14,894 nt of DNA from the NCBI GenBank assembly GCA_023253575.1, contig JALRGB010000619.1:1-14894 (forward strand), read 5' to 3'. This document shows, one piece after another, positions 6,866 to 13,656 of the stretch. Positions within the stretch are counted from its first letter, which is position 1, and every line of letters starts with the position of its first letter. The translations under genes were made by a program, and so were the position numbers. A model generated the notes under the pieces. The model was given only the letters and a program-made list of their open reading frames with translations. It ran no database searches and was not told the origin of the DNA. This DNA comes from Verrucomicrobiales bacterium (GTDB taxonomy: Bacteria > Verrucomicrobiota > Verrucomicrobiia > Verrucomicrobiales > V1-33).

Positions 6866-7975
6866 ATGGCTGAAATCGCCGCAGCTCTGCACAAACACCC
6901 CTGCCCCGAATGCGGCGGTGACGCCGTTTGGAATGCCGGAAAACAAGCTCTCGGCTGCCCATACTGCGGTCACATCTTTCCATGGCAGCCCGGAAAAGAA
7001 ACCGCCAACGCCACCATCAAGGAACACGATCTCGTCGCCGCTCTGGCCAACGTCCCCGACCAAGACCGCGGATGGCAGGAAACCAGACAAACCGTACAAT
7101 GCCAGTCATGCCACGCCATCATGGCATTTGCCGCCACCAGAGCCGCCCAGAATTGCGACTTTTGCGGATCCCCTTCCATCATCCCTCACCAGGAAGCACG
7201 TGAGGCCATCACCCCGGAAAGCATCCTGCCGTTCAGACTGAGCGAAGCCCAAGTGCGGGAAAATCTCCGGATCTGGTATGGCTCACACTGGCTGGCGCCT
7301 CGCACACTCAAACGCGCAGCCCTTACCGATACTCTCCACGGATTATACATTCCTTATTGGACATTCGACTCCCACGTCCATGCCGCATGGCAAGCGGAAG
7401 CCGGAACGTACTATGACGAAACCGAACACTTCACCGACACCAACGGCCAACGGCAAACCCGCCAGATTAGAAAAGTGCGATGGCAACCCGCCTCCGGCGA
7501 GCTCGACCATTTCTTCGATGATGCCCTCATCCCCGGCACCGTCGGCGTGCGGGCGGATTACCTGCGGAAAATCGAGCCTTTTCCAACCTCCGGAGATGTC
7601 TTAAAACCTTATGAACCCGCCTTCGTACGCGGCTGGGTGGTGGAAAGATACCAAGTAGACCTGCGCCAAGCCGCCGAACAAAACTTCCAGCAAATGGAGA
7701 CCGCCATCGAGCAAATGTGCGCCGCCCAGATTCCCGGCGACACCCATCGGAACCTGCGCGTGCAAAGCCAGTACGCAGGGCGCACCTTCAAACATGTCCT
7801 TTTTCCAGTCTGGGTCGTCAGTTACACCTTCGGCTCCCGGACGTTCCAAATCGTCGTTAATGGCCACACCGGAACCATCCACGGCACCTACCCACACAGC
7901 TGGGTGAAAATTTTCTTCTTCATCATCTTGCCACTTTTCGTCCTGATCACGGTTGTTCTCCTCAACCAGAAATAA
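6866..7975 (+). CDS. Double zinc-ribbon protein with C-terminal membrane anchor (YdjG-like)
   Basis: A 369-residue protein with two N-terminal zinc ribbons: CPEC/CPYC (Cys13, 16, 31, 34) and CQSC/CDFC (Cys79, 82, 97, 100). A long middle domain includes LHGLYIPYWTFDSH and ends in FKHVLFPVWVVSYTF. The C-terminus has one strong transmembrane helix (about 346-365, FFFIILPLFVLITVVL) and a short charged tail. Proteins of this type are often mislabelled as primosomal protein N' or TFIIB-type zinc ribbon; no helicase motif is present. It starts 21 bp after the SPFH gene stop, so the two are almost certainly co-transcribed. By analogy with Bacillus YdjG, it may hold a PspA- or SPFH-type scaffold at the membrane under envelope stress. 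That role is inferred from family and context; the molecular activity is unknown. Confidence 0.82.
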   Translation: MAEIAAALHKHPCPECGGDAVWNAGKQALGCPYCGHIFPWQPGKETANATIKEHDLVAALANVPDQDRGWQETRQTVQCQSCHAIMAFAATRAAQNCDFCGSPSIIPHQEAREAITPESILPFRLSEAQVRENLRIWYGSHWLAPRTLKRAALTDTLHGLYIPYWTFDSHVHAAWQAEAGTYYDETEHFTDTNGQRQTRQIRKVRWQPASGELDHFFDDALIPGTVGVRADYLRKIEPFPTSGDVLKPYEPAFVRGWVVERYQVDLRQAAEQNFQQMETAIEQMCAAQIPGDTHRNLRVQSQYAGRTFKHVLFPVWVVSYTFGSRTFQIVVNGHTGTIHGTYPHSWVKIFFFIILPLFVLITVVLLNQK

Positions 7976-8175
7976 TCCATCCCCCCGTCCAGCCCGTCTC
8001 ACCGTGCCCACTACCCCATCCACCGTCCGGACACTCCGCGCCCAAGCCCCCACCACCCCGGCCTCCCACCCACCCCAAAATCCGTTTGCCGCGTCGTCGC
8101 CCGCCTCCTAGTCTATAGTTTCCCGTTTTCCGTTTCAATTTCCCGCCACAGCCCCACCGCCCCCACTTTTTCCCC
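7976..8175. promoter_or_regulatory. C-rich spacer with G-quadruplex motif and possible -10 element upstream of the PpiD-like gene
   Basis: This 200-bp stretch has no plausible gene. Its plus strand is extremely C-rich. On the minus strand, 8056-8076 fits the canonical quadruplex pattern of four G runs (GGGG, GGG, GGG, GGGG) with loops of 1, 1 and 5 bases, and another run of five G lies just downstream. TATAGT at 8114-8119 could be a -10 box for the following gene, but no convincing -35 is at the right spacing. Repeated TTTCCC-like blocks occupy 8118-8144. Confidence 0.35.
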
Positions 8176-9771
8176 ATGCTCGCCCTGATTCGCAAACACC
8201 AGTATGCCCTCTTCATCGTCGTCCTGATCGTCGGCATCGCATTCTTCGTCTTCCCCGACAGCCGGTCCGCCCAAAACAACCGCTTCGGCGGACCAGACGG
8301 CCGCCCCATGAACATCTTGGGCACAAAGTTCACCCCTGAAGAAGTTCAAGCCATTCGCGAAAGCTGGGACATCCTCTACGTCTTAGGAACAGGTAGCGGC
8401 GGCGGCTTCAACTTTAGCGACCCCATGTTTCAACACCTGATGAGGGTCAACGCCATCGCTCAAAGAACTCAAGGATCCACCCCCGAGGAACAAGAACAAC
8501 GGCGCGACTTCGTCGTCAATACCGCCATGACCCGAGTCCTCGCCCGCGAAGCAGGAATCAGCGCCAGCGAAAATGAAATCAACGACCGCATCCAGTCGCT
8601 GCCACGCTTCCAGACCGATGGGAAATTCGATTCCCAAAAATGGAGCGTCTTCATCGATGCCTTCGGAGGTGAAGCCGGCGCCCGACGCAAAGCCATTTAT
8701 GCCGCCGTAGCCGATGCCATCGTTTTTGACAAATTGGTGGCCCTGACCGGCCCGCCCGCCCCCAAAACCGCCACCGAACTGACTCTCGCATACACTGCTG
8801 AAAATCAACAGATTACCACTTCCGTGGCCAGTCTCTCGAAAGCAGACTTCGCCAACCAAGAAGTCACCGAACAAGAACTCAAAGACTATTACGAAAAAAA
8901 TAAGGCCCTCGACGAACTCAAATCCGAGGAAAAACGATCGGTCAGCTACGTCTTCATCCCCGCTCCCAAACCCGAAGACCTCAAAGACCTCGACGAAGCC
9001 GCCAAAACCGAAAAAGAACGCGCCCACAAAAAAATCGCCGCCGATTTTTCCGAACGCCTCGTCGCCGAGGACCGCGGGAGTAAAACCTTCGACTCCATCG
9101 CCGCAGAATTAAGCCTCGAAGTAAAAAAAGCCGGCCCCCTCACCGAAGCCACTCTGCCCGAAGACCTCAAAGACAAAGGCCGCCTCTCCACCCGGATCTT
9201 CGGCATGGTCGAGATCGGCCGCAGCGAGGTGGAAGCAGGCCCAGATGGTTATTACGCCTTCGAAGTCACCGCCATCGAACCACCCCAAACTCTGGAATTC
9301 GAGGCCGCCAAGGAGAAAATTACCACCACCCTCAAAACTAAAAAACAAGAGGAAAAATTCCAGGAAACCCTGAAAACTAGCAGAGAAAAAATGCAGGCCG
9401 CTCTCACCGCCGGTAAATCGTTCGCCGAAGCCGTCACCGAGTCCGGCTTGGCCGCCGCCCCACGCGATCTGCCCGCCTTCAGTCAGAAAAAAACCCTGAC
9501 TAGTGAAACCGATGGCCCGTCGATCGCCGCCGCCGCCGCCAAAACCGACATCGGCCAAGTCAGCGAACCCGTCACCAACGCCACCGGGGCCCTGCTCGTC
9601 TACGTGGCCAAAAAAGAACTGCCCCAAGACCCGAAAATGGAGGATGACAAAAAATCGCTCGCCCTGCGCCAGCTCATGATGAGCAGCCAACAGCCCGAAA
9701 GTAATCCGCTCTTCTCCGCCTGGTTTAATAAAAAACGCGACCTCACCGACGCTAGCTTAAGCGTCCGTTAA
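8176..9771 (+). CDS. Membrane-anchored SurA/PpiD-type periplasmic folding chaperone
   Basis: A 531-residue protein anchored by one N-terminal helix (about 10-27, YALFIVVLIVGIAFFVF) with the bulk in the periplasm, the layout of PpiD, which helps newly exported proteins fold near the Sec translocon. Residues 105-190 resemble the SurA/PpiD N-terminal chaperone domain: NTAMTRVLAREAGISASENE, then SLPRFQTDGKFDSQKW. The segment EQELKDYYEKNKALDELKSEEKRSVSYVFIP follows the usual PpiD pattern; it is quoted here by its ends, EQELKDYY and VSYVFIP. Lys/Glu-rich helical stretches follow. Two later regions (around 300-360 and 415-500) look like degenerate parvulin domains but lack a clear GGDLG motif, so prolyl isomerase activity is doubtful. 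E. coli PpiD is longer, at about 620 residues. ATG at 8176 is the only sensible start, without a Shine-Dalgarno sequence. The 200-bp gap before it suggests its own promoter. Confidence 0.83.
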   Translation: MLALIRKHQYALFIVVLIVGIAFFVFPDSRSAQNNRFGGPDGRPMNILGTKFTPEEVQAIRESWDILYVLGTGSGGGFNFSDPMFQHLMRVNAIAQRTQGSTPEEQEQRRDFVVNTAMTRVLAREAGISASENEINDRIQSLPRFQTDGKFDSQKWSVFIDAFGGEAGARRKAIYAAVADAIVFDKLVALTGPPAPKTATELTLAYTAENQQITTSVASLSKADFANQEVTEQELKDYYEKNKALDELKSEEKRSVSYVFIPAPKPEDLKDLDEAAKTEKERAHKKIAADFSERLVAEDRGSKTFDSIAAELSLEVKKAGPLTEATLPEDLKDKGRLSTRIFGMVEIGRSEVEAGPDGYYAFEVTAIEPPQTLEFEAAKEKITTTLKTKKQEEKFQETLKTSREKMQAALTAGKSFAEAVTESGLAAAPRDLPAFSQKKTLTSETDGPSIAAAAAKTDIGQVSEPVTNATGALLVYVAKKELPQDPKMEDDKKSLALRQLMMSSQQPESNPLFSAWFNKKRDLTDASLSVR

Positions 9772-9778
9772 GGCCTCC

Positions 9779-9802
9779 CATCCTCCGATCCTCCCATCCT
9801 CC
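9779..9802. repeat. Three tandem 8-bp repeats
   Basis: Units catcctcc (9779-9786), gatcctcc (9787-9794) and catcctcc (9795-9802) directly follow the stop codon of the PpiD-like gene. They are not part of a visible gene. Confidence 0.6.
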
Positions 9803-9965
9803 TGCCCAAAATATGACGCCCTCGGCCCTAGCCCCCGTCAGTCCAAAAACACCCCAGAGGCCCGCCTGATAAACAAACGGATTTTCCCGGTCTGCCTTCA
9901 AAAATCCGCTGCCCTCCCCAGCAGCCCAGCAGCCAATTCCTCCCAGATCGCTCAAGCTAAAACGC

Positions 9966-10037
9966 ATTCTGGCTGGCGACGCTTCGCACATCACAAGACA
10001 CACCTCCTGTCATACGCTCGTCGTCGCCAGCCAAAAT
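9966..10037. repeat. 16-bp inverted repeat with 40-base spacer
   Basis: The arms are 9966-9981 and 10022-10037; 15 of 16 positions are complementary, centred on GGCTGGCGACG and its complement. The right arm is also part of the copy shared with the neighbouring gene (10443-10459), so the left arm looks like an inverted partial duplicate. It could fold in transcripts from either convergent gene. Confidence 0.6.
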
Positions 10038-10096
10038 TGTCGTAGCCACCAGCCCAGTAGGCAGTCCAACCGCCCTCTGAACTAGCTTTTACAAAT

Positions 10097-10114
10097 CCGC
10101 TGGCTCTCCAGCGG
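10097..10114. terminator. Hairpin ccgctgg-ctct-ccagcgg between convergent genes
   Basis: A perfect 7-bp GC-rich stem with a 4-base loop lies in the gap between the convergent PpiD-like gene and the Asp-rich protein gene, about 120 bp beyond the stop of the latter. No clear T-run follows on either strand (a short AAATTTG-type flank only), so a terminator role is a guess; it could equally be a remnant of the decayed repeat. Confidence 0.35.
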
Positions 10115-10236
10115 CTGGCTCGCACGCATCCACCACAGATGCGTTCAGCCATGGTTCGTTTTTCCCACAGTGTGATCCACCAGTCTGCTTCTGCCACGTT
10201 GCCGCCGCCTCCAAGAAAGCCGCCAGCACCGCACAG

Positions 10237-11121
10237 TTAGAGCGGACCCTCCGGCAAAACACCGCTAAAGAAGAGTGTCTCTCCCCGGCGGATCACCATC
10301 CTTTGACCAGCCGCTGAAAAATCAAGCAACCGGTCAGCGGGATCTCTGGGAACAGCCATGAATCGCAGCACGCCGCGCTCCTGACCGCCCTGACCAGCAA
10401 CCGTCACCACACCGCGGGACACACCTCCCACCATGAGCTCATAGTCGCCAGCCAAAATTCGTTCAACTGCCACTTCAAGGGCCACCAGACCAGCCGCTCC
10501 AAACTGGACTTTCACCACCGCCTTCGCCTTGGCACCAGCCGGAGCCTCCGCCGCGCGAACCAACACCACTTTGGCCCTCCCCGTCGGGCCCGTCGGGCCC
10601 CCCGCCGCACCCGGAGGAGGCGTCGTCGGCACCACTCCCGAATAATGGTCGTCATCATCAAATCCATCCCCATCAATGTCGTCCTCCTCCGCCGCCGCAT
10701 CCTCACGACCATCCCCATCCATGTCCGTCTCCACCGAAGCACCATCAAGCCGACGATTCCCATCCACCTCGCCTTCCAATACGGAATCATCACGCTTCCC
10801 ATCACCATCAATGTCCGCCTCCCCTAAGGAATCATCCACCAACCCGTCATCATCAATATCCTTCTCCGCTGGATTATTGTTGTCCAAATGGTCCCCAATA
10901 TACCGCCCCTTGTGAGGACCAGATCTGGCAATCCCCCCATCAATATTGCGGTCCAAAGCATTCGGTATCCCATCGTTGTCAATGTCCGGGTCCACCACGT
11001 TGGGCACCCCATCACCATCCAAATCAGGCCCCACCGCCCACACCGGAACACACGCCAGCGCCAGCGCAACCGCGCTCGCCAGCGAAAGTGCCCAAAGTGA
11101 TGAGGATGAGAAATACTTCAT
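10237..11121 (-). CDS. Secreted Asp-rich protein with thrombospondin type 3-like calcium-binding repeats
   Basis: A 294-residue exported protein. Residues 1-29 form a signal peptide (MKYFSSSSLWALSLAS, hydrophobic core, cleavage near VWA). Residues 32-158 hold a series of DxDxDG-type loops (DLDGDGVPN, DIDNDGIPN, DIDDDGLVD, DIDGDGKRD, DMDGDGRED, DIDGDGFDD), as in thrombospondin type 3 and dockerin-like calcium sites. Some loops are degenerate, such as EVDGNRRLD. A Pro/Gly linker with GPTGPTG (165-181) leads to a C-terminal beta-rich domain, VVKVQFGAAGLVALEV to FSGVLPEGPL, of unknown function; part of it is present as a damaged copy downstream. It lies downstream of the two-component genes, with a 206-bp AT-containing gap that probably holds its own promoter. 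Calcium or other metal binding outside the cytoplasm is likely; a partner role for the adjacent kinase is only a possibility. Confidence 0.8.
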   Translation of the reverse strand: MKYFSSSSLWALSLASAVALALACVPVWAVGPDLDGDGVPNVVDPDIDNDGIPNALDRNIDGGIARSGPHKGRYIGDHLDNNNPAEKDIDDDGLVDDSLGEADIDGDGKRDDSVLEGEVDGNRRLDGASVETDMDGDGREDAAAEEDDIDGDGFDDDDHYSGVVPTTPPPGAAGGPTGPTGRAKVVLVRAAEAPAGAKAKAVVKVQFGAAGLVALEVAVERILAGDYELMVGGVSRGVVTVAGQGGQERGVLRFMAVPRDPADRLLDFSAAGQRMVIRRGETLFFSGVLPEGPL

Positions 11122-11204
11122 GAATCCAAAGGAAAGATAACCAGTATGGTTCTTCCGGAAATAATAACCGGCTTTCTATCGACTGCAAAGGGCATTAGGT
11201 AACA

Positions 11205-11230
11205 GATTGGTTATAATTATCATTATTGTG
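11205..11230 (-). promoter_or_regulatory. AT-rich candidate promoter for the Asp-rich protein gene
   Basis: Within an otherwise GC-rich window, this stretch of the 206-bp gap (11122-11327) is markedly AT-rich. On the minus strand it contains GATAAT and TATAAC, which resemble -10 boxes, and an 8-bp palindrome ATAATTAT (11213-11220). It lies about 90 bp upstream of the start. No convincing -35 box was found. The rest of the gap holds no gene; TTCCGGAA nearby is a short palindrome. Confidence 0.3.
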
Positions 11231-11327
11231 TCGCGTCTGTGCCATTTACTCCCCCGCTCGGACCTTCCAGAGGTTCGCCCACACTGCTCCTACTCCTAGG
11301 CCCGCTTCAGCCTCACCCACCCAAACT

Positions 11328-12698
11328 TCAGACGCTGGCATCCACAGGCACCGCGGCAGCCGGCAATCCCAGCGCAAAGCAAGTCCCGCGTTCATCGCTA
11401 TAGACCAGCCAGACGTCCCCGCCTTGAGCCCGGGCCAGCTCTCGCGCCAAATTCAGCCCCAAACCATGACCCGCCACATCCTCGCCGCGGCCCCCCCGAT
11501 GAAACCGTTCAAAAATGCGCTCGCGCATTTCTTCCGGTATAGGCCGACCGCCGTTGACCACCGAGACAACCACTTGCTCGCCGCTCCGGCGCCCGTCCAC
11601 CGTCACCTCTCCCCCCGCCACCGAATATTTGACCGCATTTTCAGCAAGATTCTGAAAAATCACTGCCAATCGACGACCGTCCCCCAACCCCACCATGTTT
11701 TCCTCCCACTGCTGGCGCAACCCCAGTCCACGGGTGTCGCACAGTGCATCAAGATCATCCAGTTGCGGCGCGAGAGCCAAAGGTAAAGCCAAAGCCTTAG
11801 TCTCAATCTGCAGTCTGCCCGCATCCGCTTGCGCCAGCACCAGCAAATCCTCCACCAAACCGGAAAGTCGACGGGTCTGACCCAACAATTGGTTGATCTC
11901 CTCCCTTTCAGCCAGACCTGTTTCCGGGCGTCCTCGACGCTCCTCCAACGCCGTGCGCAGAACCGCCAGTGGCGTCTTTAATTGATGTGACGCATCGCTG
12001 GAAAACCGAGCCGCCGCCTGATACGCCTTTTGAAGGCGCTCAAAGGAACGATTCAACACTTCGGTCAGCCGCGCAATCTCGTCGTTCGCCACAGGCATGG
12101 GCAGCCGCTCGTCCGGATGCTCGGCATCAATCCGCTGCGCCGCCTTGGTCAGCTGCACGACCGGTCGCAAAGCCCAGTGCGCCAGCAACCAAGTAGCCAG
12201 AAACCCCGCTCCCGCCGAGACCGGCACAATCCACAACAGAATACCCAAAAGCTGGGCCTGCATGTCCTCCAGCGTGCCCAGCCTCGTACCCATATGCAAC
12301 GTTAGATACCCGTGCCGGAAGGTGCCAATCCGAGTCTGCCGGCCAAACAGTGGCACCGTCCGCAAAACCCCAGGCTCACCCGTCAAATCAGTGCCTCGCA
12401 AATTGGCCGATCGATACAACACCTGCCCCTCCGGTCCTTCTATCTCCAAATAACGCCCACGCAAACTGACCGGAACAAAACGCTCAGCCACCGGCTTGCG
12501 GAAATCACTCGGCGCCCCACGGAAATTCTCCAGTCCGTGAAACAGCTGGCCCGCATTCTCCGATAACAGCGTGTCCAATTCATTGAGCTGCAGCCGAAAT
12601 ATGATCGGCCGAGTCGCCAGACCGGCAGCCAACACCGTGGCCGCCGTCACCAAGGCGGCTCCCAGCGAGACTTTCGCCTTGAGGGGCAGTCGTTTCAT
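11328..12698 (-). CDS. Sensor histidine kinase (CusS-like)
   Basis: An inner-membrane sensor kinase of 456 residues. The first transmembrane helix is about 10-30; a periplasmic sensor region of about 115 residues contains RYLEIEGPEGQVLYRS; the second helix is about 150-176. HAMP (about 172-226) precedes the H box RFSSDASHQLKTPLAVLRT, with phospho-acceptor His238. The N box QNLAENAVKYS centres on Asn354; G2 is GHGLGLNLARE (410-420). In place of the common DxGxG it has VNGGRPIPEE, the Asn-Gly-Pro-Ile form typical of heavy-metal (CusS-type) kinases. That resemblance suggests a metal or envelope signal, but the sensor domain is not recognisable as copper-binding. Its ATG directly follows the regulator's stop codon with no spacing, so the pair is translated from one transcript. 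The start is ATG at 12698. Confidence 0.92.
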   Translation of the reverse strand: MKRLPLKAKVSLGAALVTAATVLAAGLATRPIIFRLQLNELDTLLSENAGQLFHGLENFRGAPSDFRKPVAERFVPVSLRGRYLEIEGPEGQVLYRSANLRGTDLTGEPGVLRTVPLFGRQTRIGTFRHGYLTLHMGTRLGTLEDMQAQLLGILLWIVPVSAGAGFLATWLLAHWALRPVVQLTKAAQRIDAEHPDERLPMPVANDEIARLTEVLNRSFERLQKAYQAAARFSSDASHQLKTPLAVLRTALEERRGRPETGLAEREEINQLLGQTRRLSGLVEDLLVLAQADAGRLQIETKALALPLALAPQLDDLDALCDTRGLGLRQQWEENMVGLGDGRRLAVIFQNLAENAVKYSVAGGEVTVDGRRSGEQVVVSVVNGGRPIPEEMRERIFERFHRGGRGEDVAGHGLGLNLARELARAQGGDVWLVYSDERGTCFALGLPAAAVPVDASV

Positions 12699-13370
12699 TT
12701 AGGAACGTAAACGATAACCAGCACCTCGTACCGTCTCAATGAGCGTCTCGGAACGCCCGTCATCCAGCTTCTTCCGCAATCGCATAATGAAGATCTCCAC
12801 CGTGCGGGTCTCATATTCATGCTCCCGATTCCAAATTCGTTCGCATATTTCATCGCGCGAAAACGTCCGGCCCGGCTCCTGCATCAAAACCTGTAAAACT
12901 TCAAATTCCCGGGGCGACACCGCCACTTCCTCGCCCCCACGCCACAATCGCCGCTGCCGTACGTCCATCCGCACGTCCTGCGCCGTCAAAATATCACTCG
13001 GCTCCGCACCCGCCGCTCGCCGCCCCAAAACTTCCACCCGCGCTAACAACTCCTCCAACGCAAAAGGCTTACTCAAATAATCGTCTGCCCCCGCCTTTAA
13101 ACCAGCCACCCGATCACCAATCTCCGATCGCGCCGTCAACATCAACACCCGCACCGGCAAACTCGCCTGCCGGACCCGGCGTAACACTTCCAATCCATCC
13201 GCCCCAGGCAAATTCACATCAAGCACAATCAACTGAAAGGGTGTCTTCAAAGCCGCATCAATCGCCTCAGCCCCGTCGTTGATAATCCTCACCTCATGCC
13301 CCTGACGCTCAAGCGCCAAGCCAACATGAGCCGCTAACTTTGCTTCGTCCTCAACCAAAAGTATCTTCAT
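12699..13370 (-). CDS. OmpR/PhoB-family response regulator (CusR-like)
   Basis: A 223-residue transcription factor, the partner of the adjacent kinase. The receiver domain (1-115) has acidic pocket EDE (7-9), phospho-acceptor Asp51 in VLDVNLPG, Thr79 and Lys101 in LSKPFALEELLARV. The C-terminal winged helix (about 128-222) includes SPREFEVLQVLMQEPGRTFS, RTVEIFIMRLRKKLDD and ETVRGAGYRL, the standard OmpR-type recognition and wing elements. The length is normal. The start at ATG 13370 gives the canonical MKILLVEDE opening. Just 6 bases upstream is an AT-rich TATTAT, which could be a -10 box giving a leaderless or near-leaderless message. The kinase follows with no gap. Target genes cannot be read from sequence; the Asp-rich protein gene downstream is a candidate. 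Confidence 0.95.
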   Translation of the reverse strand: MKILLVEDEAKLAAHVGLALERQGHEVRIINDGAEAIDAALKTPFQLIVLDVNLPGADGLEVLRRVRQASLPVRVLMLTARSEIGDRVAGLKAGADDYLSKPFALEELLARVEVLGRRAAGAEPSDILTAQDVRMDVRQRRLWRGGEEVAVSPREFEVLQVLMQEPGRTFSRDEICERIWNREHEYETRTVEIFIMRLRKKLDDGRSETLIETVRGAGYRLRS

Positions 13371-13656
13371 GGATTAATAATAAGGCGCCAGAAATGCCTT
13401 TAACAGGGAAACCGGATCGAGAGACACACACAAGCCGATAATCCTTACCATTTGGTCAGCATCACCCTCCTCGCTGAACAATAATCTCTCCCGCCGAAAA
13501 ATGAAGGGAAAACTGCCCTCCTCTCGCCCCCGCCCACTGGCCGCACAATAGCCACTCTACGTCAAAAATCTTCCTCCCTCCACCGCACGCCACCCTCACG
13601 CGATGACTGGGCCCGCCCGCTTCGCCCAACAACCCAAACGCCGAGCCCCAAAAAAA
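13371..13656 (-). promoter_or_regulatory. Spacer upstream of the response regulator gene, with possible -10 box
   Basis: This 286-bp gap between the first LamG/PEP-CTERM gene and the regulator holds no gene. TATTAT, read on the minus strand at 13382-13377, ends 6 bases before the regulator ATG; a -35 match about 17 bases further up is poor. If used, transcription would begin at or next to the start codon. The part nearest the PEP-CTERM stop contains a run of T (minus strand, 13656-13650) but no strong preceding stem. Confidence 0.3.

Larger units (their letters stand above)
9838..10236 (-). pseudogene. Decayed repeat region between convergent genes
   Basis: The interval between the PpiD-like stop (9771) and the Asp-rich protein stop (10237) holds no intact gene but is not random. 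Positions 9987-10038 match 10408-10459, inside the neighbouring gene, at 41 of 52 bases; the minus strand here would read TILAGDDERMTGGVS against RILAGDYELMVGGVS in the intact protein. Two further segments, at 9902-9911 and 10093-10102, share the same 10 bases and are read, in different frames, as GSGFLKA and ASGFVKA. Frames are interrupted by stops and shifts. I read this as remnants of a duplicated C-terminal domain or a repeat-containing secreted protein. Small intact minus-strand frames at 9752-10003 and 9991-10197 remain possible but look unlike real genes. Confidence 0.5.

Noticed and set aside
8383..9690. Gly/Phe-rich minus-strand frames (8383-9027, 9109-9690) inside the PpiD-like gene
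   Set aside because: Repetitive FGF/GGG-type composition arises from reading C-ending codons of the true gene in reverse; the plus-strand protein has a membrane anchor and a SurA-type domain.
9752..10197. Small minus-strand frames at 9752-10003 and 9991-10197 as intact genes
   Set aside because: The first overlaps the 3' end of the PpiD-like gene antisense, both are short and Trp/Arg-rich, and the region shows frame-broken similarity to the neighbouring gene; treated as a decayed region instead.
10640..11020. Repeated catcaatgtc-like strings as non-coding repeats
   Set aside because: They are the DNA of DxDxDG loops in the Asp-rich protein, so coding constraint explains them.
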